Of a DNA stretch of 14,187 nucleotides, positions 8,175 to 14,187 are shown piece by piece. The position numbers and the translations under genes were made by a program. A model generated the notes under the pieces. The model was not told the DNA's origin. It saw only the letters and a program-made list of their open reading frames with translations, and did no database searches. Within the stretch, counting starts at the first letter, position 1. Each line of letters starts with the position of its first letter. Source of the stretch: Bacteroidota bacterium (lineage in GTDB: Bacteria > Bacteroidota > Bacteroidia > Flavobacteriales_D > JABDKJ01); NCBI GenBank assembly GCA_027621335.1, contig JAQCAN010000034.1, positions 1 to 14,187 of the forward strand. Direction: 5' to 3'.

Positions 8175-9196
8175 TTATTTTTTTCGCCCTTGAGGTCATA
8201 GAGGTCTATGAACTCATGGACTTTGTCCACCATGTTCTTGCTGCCTATGAATAGTGGGGTTCGCTCATGGAGCTCGCTAGGGCGTATATCCAAGATGTCC
8301 ATTCGGCCATCCGTTGCCCTGCCTCCAGCCTGCTGAGCGATGAAGGCCAAAGGGTTGTTCTCATAGAGTAATCTGAGCTTTCCTCTAGGGCTCAATCCGG
8401 AAGCTGGATAGAAGTAGATACCTCCTTTGATGAGGTTCCTATGGAAATCCGCCACCAAGCTACCTATGTATCGTGCAGAGTAAGGGCGTCCCTCGGCCTC
8501 CTCTTGGCAATATTTTATGTAGCGCTTCACCCCTTCTGAGAAGTAGCGGTAGTTGCCCTCATTCACTGAATAGATGCTTCCATCTTCAGGCATTTTCATG
8601 TCGGGGTGGGACAGACAGAAGGTGCCGATGGATGGGTCAAGAGTGAACCCGTTCACCCCATTTCCAGTAGTGAATACCAACATGGTGGAGGAGCCGTAGA
8701 CCACATATCCTGCTGCCACCTGTTCCCTACCTCTCTGCATGAAGTCCTCCAAAGTTGCCGGAGTTCCCACAGGGCTTATCCTGCGATAGATGGAAAAGAT
8801 GGTGCCGATGGAGACGTTCACATTGATGTTGGACGAACCATCCAAGGGGTCGATGAGGAGCACGTATTTGCCATCTTGACATTCAGGGCGATCGAAGATG
8901 ATGATGTCATCGTTCTCTTCAGATGCCATACCGCAGATTTCCTCTCTTGCCATCATGGAACTGATGAATTCCAGATTGGCGAAGTCATCCAATTTCATCT
9001 GAGTCTCCCCTTGGATATTCGTAACCCCTGAGGAACCTCTGATATCGTCCATCAATCCTGCCTTATTGACCTCTCTTGAAACGATTTTGGACGCCAACCG
9101 GAGAGCAGAGAGAAGGCTACTGAGTTCTCCTTTGGCATAAGGGAAATCCTCTTGTTTCTTAACGATGAATTGACCTAATGTGACTACTTTTTTCAT
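8171..9196 (-). CDS. fbp: Fructose-1,6-bisphosphatase, class I
   Basis: This 341-residue cytosolic enzyme hydrolyses fructose 1,6-bisphosphate to fructose 6-phosphate, the committed step of gluconeogenesis. Metal-site residues are visible: ASEE at 91-94, DPLDGSSN at 116-123 and the later Glu in KLRLLYE at 273-279. The substrate-binding segments NEGNYRYF (212-219) and YSARYIGSLVADFHR (239-253) are intact. Length and motifs match the E. coli Fbp / eukaryotic class I type, not GlpX (class II) or the Firmicutes class III. The start is an ATG at 9194-9196, with a promoter-like element about 30 bp upstream. The 3' end overlaps mfd by 4 bp, which couples a sugar-phosphate enzyme to a DNA repair factor in one transcript. 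I see no functional link between the two beyond shared expression. Confidence 0.96.
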   Translation of the reverse strand: MKKVVTLGQFIVKKQEDFPYAKGELSSLLSALRLASKIVSREVNKAGLMDDIRGSSGVTNIQGETQMKLDDFANLEFISSMMAREEICGMASEENDDIIIFDRPECQDGKYVLLIDPLDGSSNINVNVSIGTIFSIYRRISPVGTPATLEDFMQRGREQVAAGYVVYGSSTMLVFTTGNGVNGFTLDPSIGTFCLSHPDMKMPEDGSIYSVNEGNYRYFSEGVKRYIKYCQEEAEGRPYSARYIGSLVADFHRNLIKGGIYFYPASGLSPRGKLRLLYENNPLAFIAQQAGGRATDGRMDILDIRPSELHERTPLFIGSKNMVDKVHEFIDLYDLKGEKNK

Positions 9197-9225
9197 GACG
9201 TGTGAACTGCCGTTCTATGAGAGGA

Positions 9226-9233
9226 CAAAGTAA
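9226..9233 (-). promoter_or_regulatory. Candidate -7 element for fbp-mfd
   Basis: On the minus strand TTACTTTG matches the Bacteroidota -7 consensus TAnnTTTG at all but one fixed position. It lies about 30 bp upstream of the fbp ATG, which leaves a short leader. The only TTG-type -33 candidate (CTTG at 9252-9249) is 15 nt away, shorter than usual, so the call is weak. Confidence 0.3.
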
Positions 9234-9301
9234 GCCTTTTGGCAGGGACAAGACCAGAATCCAACACACCAAGGTTCAAGTAAATGCGTTCAATTAACCT
9301 G

Positions 9302-9309
9302 TAAGTTTG
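9302..9309 (+). promoter_or_regulatory. Candidate Bacteroidota promoter (-7) for the PBP gene
   Basis: TAAGTTTG is an exact match to the Bacteroidota -7 consensus TAnnTTTG and lies 21 bp before the TTG start at 9331. This would give a leader of roughly 15 nt. The -33 region is only loosely matched (GTTCAAG near 9274-9280). It lies in the 134-bp divergent gap shared with fbp. Confidence 0.45.
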
Positions 9310-9330
9310 CGAACAAAGACTTAAGAACAC

Positions 9331-11754
9331 TTGGCCACTAAGAAAAAACCTGCATCGAAGCCCTCCTGGGTCCTCTTCACCTGGTTCGTCATCCTGAGTC
9401 CCCTCATAGGAATCCTTTTGTTGGTGGGCATGGCTGCAATCAGTGACCTTCCTGATTTTGAAACACTTGAGAACCCGAGGAGTGAGTTGGCGACCGAGGT
9501 CCTCACATCCGATCAAAAGGTACTGGGTAAATACTACCGTAAGAACCGAACCAATATCGAGTATGATGCGCTCTCCCCTTACATGGTGGAGGCACTTATC
9601 GCTACTGAGGATGAGCGTTTCCTGTCTCACCCAGGTATCGATCTGGAATCGGTCGCCAGAGCGACCATCTACATGGGCAGCAAGGGTGGAGGAAGTACGT
9701 TGACCCAGCAGTTGGCCAAGCAATTGCTACACGAACCAGCCAGGAACATCTTCGGAAGGGTCTTCCAGAAAGCTCAGGAATGGGTCATCGCCCTGAAGTT
9801 GGAGAAGTCGTACACCAAGGAGGAAATCCTTACCATGTACCTGAACCAATACGACTTTCTGAATCAGGCGGTGGGCATACGCAGCGCGGCAAAGATCTAT
9901 TTTGACAAGGAGCCCAATGAACTGACCGTGGAGGAGTCCGCCATGTTGGTGGGTATGCTCAAGAATTCTGCGCTCTTCAATCCCTTGCGGAGACCAGAGA
10001 TGGTGAAGGACCGAAGGGATGTGGTGCTAAGTCAGATGGTCAGGAATGACTTCCTGGAAAAAACTGAATTCGATAGCCTGAAGTCCCTCCCCCTCAAGTT
10101 GACCTACATGAGGGAATCCCATGACGAAGGGTTAGCGCCCTATTTCAGGGAAGTGCTGCGCTCAGAGGTCACTACCCTGCTCGAATCCAAGAATGACAAA
10201 GGGGAATACAACTACCCTAATCCTGAGACAGGAAAACCCTATGACCTCTACAGTGATGGATTGAAAATCTACACGACCATAGATTCCCGCCTGCAAACCT
10301 ATGCGGAGTTTGGAGTGAGGGAGCATCTGAGCAAGCAGTTGCAAGGTCAGTTCAATGACTACACCAAGAACCTCAGGAATGCGCCTTTCTCCAATGACCT
10401 GGACAAACAAGAAGTGGACGATATTTTGGAGTCTGCGGTCAAACGTAGTCAGTACCATAAAGTGCTCAATGGGGTTCTGTGCGGGAACTGTGAGCGCAGC
10501 AGAACCTTAGAAAAACAGATGAAAGATGGCAAGATGGTCTATGTGTGCAATAACAGCGATTGCGGGCATATCCAGAACATCTTCAGTGAGACTCAGATCG
10601 ATTCCATTTTCAGAGCCCCCAAGGAGATGACTGTCTTCTCATGGAGGAATGGACAGATCGACACCTTGATGTCTCCTCTGGACTCTATCCGATACTACAA
10701 GCGATTCCTCCAAGCGGGAATGATGTCGATGGATCCTAAAACAGGTTTTGTAAAGGCCTGGGTTGGGGGTATCGACTATAAAGAGTTCAAGTATGACCAC
10801 GTCAAGCAAGGAAAGCGACAGGTAGGCTCGACCTTCAAGCCCCTCGTTTACGCAACCGCCATACGGGAGGGCAACTCGCCCTGCATGGAGATTCCAAAGG
10901 TCCCTACGACTTTCCAGCAGGGAACCTTCGGTCTTTTGAAAGACTGGACCCCTCAGGATGCAGACCACGATTATGGCTATATGGGTACCCTTAAGTGGGG
11001 CTTGGCCAATTCGGTGAACACCATCACCGCCTCCATTATGAAACAGTATGGTCCTGAGGCCGTCATCAAGCTAGCTAGGGATATGGGCATCACGAGCGAC
11101 CTAGCACCTGTGCCTTCTCTGTGCCTTGGAGTGGCCGATCTGTCCGTCTATGAAATCACCGCTGCGAATGCGGTCTTTGCCAATCAAGGGGTTTACATCG
11201 AACCTATCATCTTCACACGTATTGAGGACAAAGCAGGGAATGCCATCTACAATGTGGTACCCAAGACCAGAGAAGCCCTTGATCCCCGCACGGCTCAGAT
11301 CATGTTGCGTATGATGCAGGGCACGGTAGATGGTGTCTATAACCGACACACGGGAAAAAGCTCTGGTACCGCCATGCGTCTTCGTATGGACCTAGAGGCC
11401 CGTAAGTATGATGGCTTCTCAAGGGACATTCGAATCTCCTGCAAGACGGGGACTACTCAGAATCAATCGGATGGATGGTTCATCGGCATGACTCCCGACC
11501 TTGTAACAGGAGTTTGGGTGGGAGCTGAGGATCGATCAGTGAGGTTCAGTTCCCTTCAGCTCGGAATGGGAACAAATATGGCCCTTCCCATGTGGGGGTT
11601 CTATATGAAGAGGGCCTATGAAGATGAAAGTCTTCAGTTGAGTTATGAGGACTTCGAAGATCCTGAAGGACTGGATATCTCCTCCGAACTAGAATGCAAC
11701 AGCTCCATTCAGGACTCCCCAGACGCCTTCGAAAGCGAAGGGCTGTTTGACTGA
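9331..11754 (+). CDS. mrcA: Class A penicillin-binding protein (PBP1A type)
   Basis: This 807-residue bifunctional peptidoglycan synthase acts at the outer face of the inner membrane. A short basic tail precedes the transmembrane helix at about 13-36. The GT51 glycosyltransferase domain (about 75-245) shows ATEDERFLSHPG with catalytic Glu93, GGSTLTQQLAK at 120-130 and the KSYTKEEILTMYLN segment. The transpeptidase domain (about 475-770) shows STFK with the acylated Ser500, SVN at 561-563 and KTG at 705-707. Between the two is a linker (about 260-475) with an unusual CGNC at 384-387 followed by CNNSDCGH at 406-413, a zinc-ribbon-like pattern. The start is TTG at 9331: an in-frame TAA lies at 9322-9324 and the first ATG (residue 34) falls inside the membrane helix. 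It is divergent from fbp, and its stop lies 5 bp from the stop of the convergent exonuclease gene. Confidence 0.95.
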   Translation: MATKKKPASKPSWVLFTWFVILSPLIGILLLVGMAAISDLPDFETLENPRSELATEVLTSDQKVLGKYYRKNRTNIEYDALSPYMVEALIATEDERFLSHPGIDLESVARATIYMGSKGGGSTLTQQLAKQLLHEPARNIFGRVFQKAQEWVIALKLEKSYTKEEILTMYLNQYDFLNQAVGIRSAAKIYFDKEPNELTVEESAMLVGMLKNSALFNPLRRPEMVKDRRDVVLSQMVRNDFLEKTEFDSLKSLPLKLTYMRESHDEGLAPYFREVLRSEVTTLLESKNDKGEYNYPNPETGKPYDLYSDGLKIYTTIDSRLQTYAEFGVREHLSKQLQGQFNDYTKNLRNAPFSNDLDKQEVDDILESAVKRSQYHKVLNGVLCGNCERSRTLEKQMKDGKMVYVCNNSDCGHIQNIFSETQIDSIFRAPKEMTVFSWRNGQIDTLMSPLDSIRYYKRFLQAGMMSMDPKTGFVKAWVGGIDYKEFKYDHVKQGKRQVGSTFKPLVYATAIREGNSPCMEIPKVPTTFQQGTFGLLKDWTPQDADHDYGYMGTLKWGLANSVNTITASIMKQYGPEAVIKLARDMGITSDLAPVPSLCLGVADLSVYEITAANAVFANQGVYIEPIIFTRIEDKAGNAIYNVVPKTREALDPRTAQIMLRMMQGTVDGVYNRHTGKSSGTAMRLRMDLEARKYDGFSRDIRISCKTGTTQNQSDGWFIGMTPDLVTGVWVGAEDRSVRFSSLQLGMGTNMALPMWGFYMKRAYEDESLQLSYEDFEDPEGLDISSELECNSSIQDSPDAFESEGLFD

Positions 11755-11759
11755 GTCGC

Positions 11760-12479
11760 TTAGATCTTGATGAGTTCACTCTCCTTCAGTAGCGCTTGTC
11801 CCTTGAACCTCAACATCACTTGAGCCACTGCAAGGACATCTTTCTCGCAATAGCTTTTAATACGTTCCAAGTCCTTCTCTTCGTAGAATACCCGGGCCAC
11901 ATCAGCGCCTGTGATGTCATCCTTTGGGCTAGGAATGGCGAGCGCATAGGATAGGAGGTCGATGGAGGTATAATGCTTATAATCTCCGAACTTCCATAGG
12001 TCCATGGTGTCCAAATGTTGAACTTCCCATGGCTTCTTCCCTGCCAGATCCAAAACTTCAGGTAAGGGGAGCCCGTTGATGACGAAGCGTCTAGCCAAGA
12101 AAGGGAAATCGAATTCCTTGCCATTATGGGCGCAGAGTAGGGCATTTCCGTCCTTGAAGAACTTCTTGAATAAAGCACTGAGCCCCATAAGGATACCAGA
12201 CTCCTCTTCTCCAAACAGCGAGGTGATACGGAAAGTCCTATCCTGCTTATGGCCATGGAAATAGCCAAGACTTACGCACACCACTTTGGCAAATTCTGCG
12301 TAGATACCAGCCCGCTCATAGACCTCTTCAGGCGTCTTGTCCTCCCGTTCCTGAACCCAACGGCTCTTCAGGGACCAAAGGTTCTTTGCATGTGAATCTA
12401 GGTCTTCGAAACGATAGGTCACTGGCACCGTCTCGATGTCAAGGAAGAGGATCCTCTCCATTGGAATGTGAGAAAGCAT
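11760..12479 (-). CDS. Predicted DEDDy 3'-5' exonuclease (PolB-exonuclease-like)
   Basis: This 239-residue RNase-H-fold protein is predicted to degrade nucleic acid 3' to 5'. The three exonuclease motifs are present: DIET at 14-17 (Exo I), NGKEFD at 119-124 (Exo II) and YCEKD at 210-214 (Exo III, the Y-x-x-x-D form). Spacing and flanking sequence (ILFLDIETVP, CAHNGKEFDFPFL) fit the stand-alone family related to the exonuclease domain of family B DNA polymerases (DNA_pol_B_exo2, PF10108), which is common in Bacteroidota. No polymerase domain is attached. DNA versus RNA as substrate cannot be told from sequence. The start may be residue 1 (12479) or Met7 (12461); the second lies directly before the conserved core and is equally plausible. 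It converges on the PBP gene with 5 bp between stops. A 72-bp gap separates it from the upstream thioesterase gene. Confidence 0.88.
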   Translation of the reverse strand: MLSHIPMERILFLDIETVPVTYRFEDLDSHAKNLWSLKSRWVQEREDKTPEEVYERAGIYAEFAKVVCVSLGYFHGHKQDRTFRITSLFGEEESGILMGLSALFKKFFKDGNALLCAHNGKEFDFPFLARRFVINGLPLPEVLDLAGKKPWEVQHLDTMDLWKFGDYKHYTSIDLLSYALAIPSPKDDITGADVARVFYEEKDLERIKSYCEKDVLAVAQVMLRFKGQALLKESELIKI

Positions 12480-12495
12480 GGCGTCAAGTTTTTAT

Positions 12496-12503
12496 CGAAT
12501 ATA
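12496..12503 (-). promoter_or_regulatory. Candidate -7 element for the exonuclease gene
   Basis: On the minus strand TATATTCG matches the -7 consensus TAnnTTTG at five of six fixed positions. It lies about 16 bp upstream of the first ATG (12479) and about 35 bp upstream of the alternative ATG (12461). No convincing -33 box is seen at the expected spacing. If real, it would favour the downstream start. The exonuclease may also be read through from the thioesterase gene. Confidence 0.22.
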
Positions 12504-12551
12504 AGATGCTTGTGAAAAATGATTGCGATCAAGATGACCACGTAGGAAGAG

Positions 12552-13064
12552 TCAGAGGAAAAGATCTCTCAGTTCAGTGGCCTCTTCCGGCCTCATCCTT
12601 CCCGCTAAAATAAGCGCCAATTGCCTTCTTCTCAACGCTCCATTGAACCTTTCCTTTTCGAGGTCGGTCTCAGGGACAAGTGTAGGGACCTCTATGGGCC
12701 CCCCATTCTGATCGACCGCAACGAAAGTGTAGATGCTCTCGTTGGATTTTATCTGCTCCCCCGTATTGTGGTCCTCTACCCATACATCAGAGAAGACCTC
12801 CATGGAGGATGTAAAAGAGCGTGAGACCTTGGATTCTATGGTTACGATGTCCCCGAGGCGAATAGCCCTATCGAAGGACACATTGTTCACCGAGGCAGTG
12901 ACCACCACCCTGCGGCAATGGCGATGGGCCGCTATGGCGGAGTTGATGTCCATCCAATTGAGTAGCCATCCTCCCATCAGATTACCGAGGGTATTGGTCT
13001 CATTGGGCATGACGATGCGCGTGGCTGTTGCGAGGCTCTGGACTGCAGTACGTTCTGTTTTCAT
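12552..13064 (-). CDS. Hotdog-fold acyl-CoA thioesterase
   Basis: This 170-residue cytosolic enzyme hydrolyses acyl-CoA to free acid and CoA. It belongs to the YciA/BACH-like branch of the hotdog family. The catalytic pattern is N-T-L-G-N-L-M-G-G at 24-32 followed by Asp39 (LLNWMD), the Asn/Asp pair used by this group. The rest of the hotdog follows: TASVNNVSF (57-65), LGDIVTIES (70-78) and the IYTFVAVDQNG strand (111-121). A charged helical tail of about 40 residues (EKERFNGALRRRQ onward) is usual in Bacteroidota members. The chain-length preference cannot be read. It starts 11 bp after the stop of the small STAS-like gene and is probably cotranscribed with it and with the SPOR gene. Confidence 0.92.
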   Translation of the reverse strand: MKTERTAVQSLATATRIVMPNETNTLGNLMGGWLLNWMDINSAIAAHRHCRRVVVTASVNNVSFDRAIRLGDIVTIESKVSRSFTSSMEVFSDVWVEDHNTGEQIKSNESIYTFVAVDQNGGPIEVPTLVPETDLEKERFNGALRRRQLALILAGRMRPEEATELRDLFL

Positions 13065-13075
13065 GGTGATATGAT

Positions 13076-13474
13076 CTACCCTTTGCCATCTTTAAGCCCT
13101 TGGATCCATGCCATGGCGTGGGCTCTATCAGGAAAAAGTCGGACGGGGCGCCCAGGACGATTGAAACGAATGAAGAAATTAGCCGCCATCTCATGGTTAT
13201 AGTCTGTACGAATGATGGCATCAGCAAAACTTATCTTATCGAATTCTTCTGAGCTGGCATAGGCCCTCGCCTCCTCAGACAGCCGTGTACCAGGTTCTGT
13301 CCGAACCAAGAGGTAACATTTGTGTCCTCCAAGATATTCCACAGCCCAATCATGCAGGTCCTCCACCGTCTTCCTTCCAATTTCATGAGCCTTCTCTACG
13401 AAATGGAACTCCAGAAGGTCCTCTTCAAGGAATTCGGCAATGACATCAGTGCTGATATACTTATTCGATTTCAT
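13076..13474 (-). CDS. Small SpoIIAA/STAS-like protein of unknown function
   Basis: The product is a 132-residue soluble protein with no signal peptide or membrane segment. The order of elements suggests an alpha/beta SpoIIAA/STAS-like fold: an N-terminal strand pair (FLEEDLLEFHFVEKAHE), a helix (TVEDLHDWAVEYL), a strand (CYLLVRTE), then ISFADAIIRT and MAANFFIRFNRPGRPVRLF before a last helix with AMAWIQGL. The NFFIRFNRPGRPVRLFPD-then-AxAWI ending resembles small Bacteroidota proteins that I remember as DUF7793/STAS-like; none has a firm function. I chose ATG 13474 (MKSNKYIS). The frame stays open to an ATG at 13546, but that extension overlaps the 3' end of the SPOR gene and looks like non-coding sequence; ATG 13498 is the other alternative. 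It lies between the SPOR gene (38-bp gap) and the thioesterase (11-bp gap), in what looks like one operon. Confidence 0.72.
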   Translation of the reverse strand: MKSNKYISTDVIAEFLEEDLLEFHFVEKAHEIGRKTVEDLHDWAVEYLGGHKCYLLVRTEPGTRLSEEARAYASSEEFDKISFADAIIRTDYNHEMAANFFIRFNRPGRPVRLFPDRAHAMAWIQGLKDGKG

Positions 13475-13512
13475 GGTGTTCTTTGCGTTAATAGGCATCA
13501 ACGGTCCAGCGC

Positions 13513-14187
13513 TTACTGAGCCTCTGGATTCTTTCTGAGCAACCAAGCGTCTGATTGGTATTCCTGCTTCACTGCGGTCAATGCGTCCAGGGCCAAGGCC
13601 CTATCAGCAAAGCTGCCATAGACCACTCGGTGAAGACCTCTATGTGTGTCTAGAATATAGGCTTCGAATCCTTTGGATTTCAAGCTATTGACCAGCTTAT
13701 CTGCACTCTCGCTTTCAGAGAAACACCCCCCAACGACATGGAATTGGATGGCAGCCGTTCTAACCGGAGCCACGTAGGTGCTCTCAGCTTCCATTGATGG
13801 TGGCGCCACCTCTTCTTCCTTCTTGAGAGGGATGGGACCATCGGCTTCTACAAGCGTCAATGTCGCATCGGAGATACCCGATGTGTCCTCAGAGTAGTCA
13901 GTGAATTCCGGAATGTCATGTCTTGCTTCATAGGCTCTCTTCACTTCCACCTTGGCTGGGAATAAATCCGAAACCTGATGTTTGACCGCATGGATGGCCC
14001 CAGTATTCATGGCCAGATATCCAGCCATTAAGACAAGCGGTATGAAGGCCGCTGCCACCCAATACCTCCTCCTGCCAGGTGCTCCCTTTTCATGCTCCCC
14101 TTCTTCCACATTGGTTTCCATCGGCTGGATGGGGATGATCTTCGGAAGGGGTTCTTCAAGATGCTCTTCTTCCTCTTGTTGCACTGG
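13513..14187 (-). CDS. SPOR-domain membrane protein (5' end outside the window)
   Basis: The reading frame is open to the right edge (codon CCA at 14187-14185), so the N terminus is missing; a GTG at 14184 is in frame but need not be the start. The visible 224 residues have an acidic, proline-bearing cytoplasmic segment, a basic stop (GRRR), one transmembrane helix (about 41-60 counted from the GTG), a periplasmic linker of about 85 residues rich in Glu/Pro, and a C-terminal SPOR domain (about 147-218, FHVVGGCF onward to SDAWLLRK). SPOR domains bind glycan strands stripped of stem peptides at division septa. In Bacteroidota such proteins often carry N-terminal HU-like (HU-CCDC81) domains and sit next to an acyl-CoA thioesterase gene, as here. 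Whether the HU part is present cannot be seen in this window. Confidence 0.85.
   Translation of the reverse strand, partial: PVQQEEEEHLEEPLPKIIPIQPMETNVEEGEHEKGAPGRRRYWVAAAFIPLVLMAGYLAMNTGAIHAVKHQVSDLFPAKVEVKRAYEARHDIPEFTDYSEDTSGISDATLTLVEADGPIPLKKEEEVAPPSMEAESTYVAPVRTAAIQFHVVGGCFSESESADKLVNSLKSKGFEAYILDTHRGLHRVVYGSFADRALALDALTAVKQEYQSDAWLLRKNPEAQ

Noticed and set aside
9193..9723. 176-codon minus-strand ORF ending at the fbp start with an ATGA overlap
   Set aside because: It is antisense to the signal/GT51 coding part of the PBP gene and covers the divergent promoter region. Its translation looks like a shadow frame, and the overlap with fbp is coincidental.
11724..11742. Hairpin CCTTCG-AAAG-CGAAGG near the PBP stop as a terminator
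   Set aside because: A 6-bp stem within coding sequence followed only by TGTTTGA, without a real T-tract on either strand.
12519..12534. TGAT-CGCA-ATCA followed by TTTTT on the minus strand after the thioesterase gene
   Set aside because: The stem is only 4 bp, too weak for an intrinsic terminator.
13475..13546. N-terminal extension of the STAS-like protein to an ATG at 13546
   Set aside because: The extra 24 codons overlap the end of the SPOR gene and read as its frame-shifted 3' sequence; ATG 13474 directly precedes the plausible folded part.
1..14187. Mobile element, defence system, CRISPR array or prophage remnant
   Set aside because: No transposase, integrase, Cas or toxin-antitoxin pattern, no repeat-spacer array and no direct repeats flanking a block were seen. 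Nearly all sequence is accounted for by intact chromosomal genes of even composition.

Overview
The window looks like a chromosomal segment of a Bacteroidota bacterium, probably in or near Flavobacteriales. The evidence is the set of clade-typical families: a TonB-dependent receptor with an N-terminal STN domain and a carboxypeptidase-D-like domain, a DUF4249 lipoprotein, a FecR protein with a C-terminal DUF4974-like domain, a SPOR-domain membrane protein upstream of an acyl-CoA thioesterase, and promoter-like TAnnTTTG sequences instead of strong Shine-Dalgarno sites. Base composition looks moderate (about half G+C by eye) and even across the window. I see no transposase, integrase, phage gene, CRISPR array, tRNA or rRNA. 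Family assignments rest on reading motifs and on memory of the families, not on a search.

Layout. Positions 26-58 hold a strong intrinsic terminator that closes a gene lying outside the window. Positions 185-4722 (+) hold a surface-uptake and signalling locus: TonB-dependent receptor (TTG start), a DUF4249 lipoprotein overlapping it by 4 bp, then after an 85-bp gap with an ECF-promoter-like sequence a FecR anti-sigma/sensor (GTG start), then a 52-codon basic ORF and a terminator at 4799-4825. Positions 4830-9196 (-) hold fbp (class I fructose-1,6-bisphosphatase) followed by mfd (transcription-repair coupling factor), overlapping by 4 bp. A 134-bp divergent promoter region separates fbp from a class A penicillin-binding protein (9331-11754, +, TTG start). 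That gene converges, with only 5 bp between stop codons, on a predicted DEDDy 3'-5' exonuclease (11760-12479, -). Upstream of the exonuclease on the same strand lie an acyl-CoA thioesterase, a small SpoIIAA/STAS-like protein, and a SPOR-domain membrane protein that runs off the right edge.

How the genes work together. The receptor and FecR form the recognisable parts of a cell-surface signalling system: substrate binding at the receptor would be relayed through its periplasmic STN domain to FecR, which controls an ECF sigma factor. The sigma gene is absent from the window, and FecR lies downstream of its likely receptor instead of upstream. The remaining genes are housekeeping: gluconeogenesis (fbp), transcription-coupled repair (mfd), peptidoglycan synthesis (class A PBP), nucleic-acid processing (exonuclease) and acyl-CoA hydrolysis.

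I did not find a clearly new multi-gene system. The points most worth a second look are a four-cysteine zinc-ribbon-like insert in the PBP linker, the sigma-less FecR locus with its matching receptor and FecR domains, the 52-codon ORF behind FecR, and the small STAS-like gene between the SPOR gene and the thioesterase.
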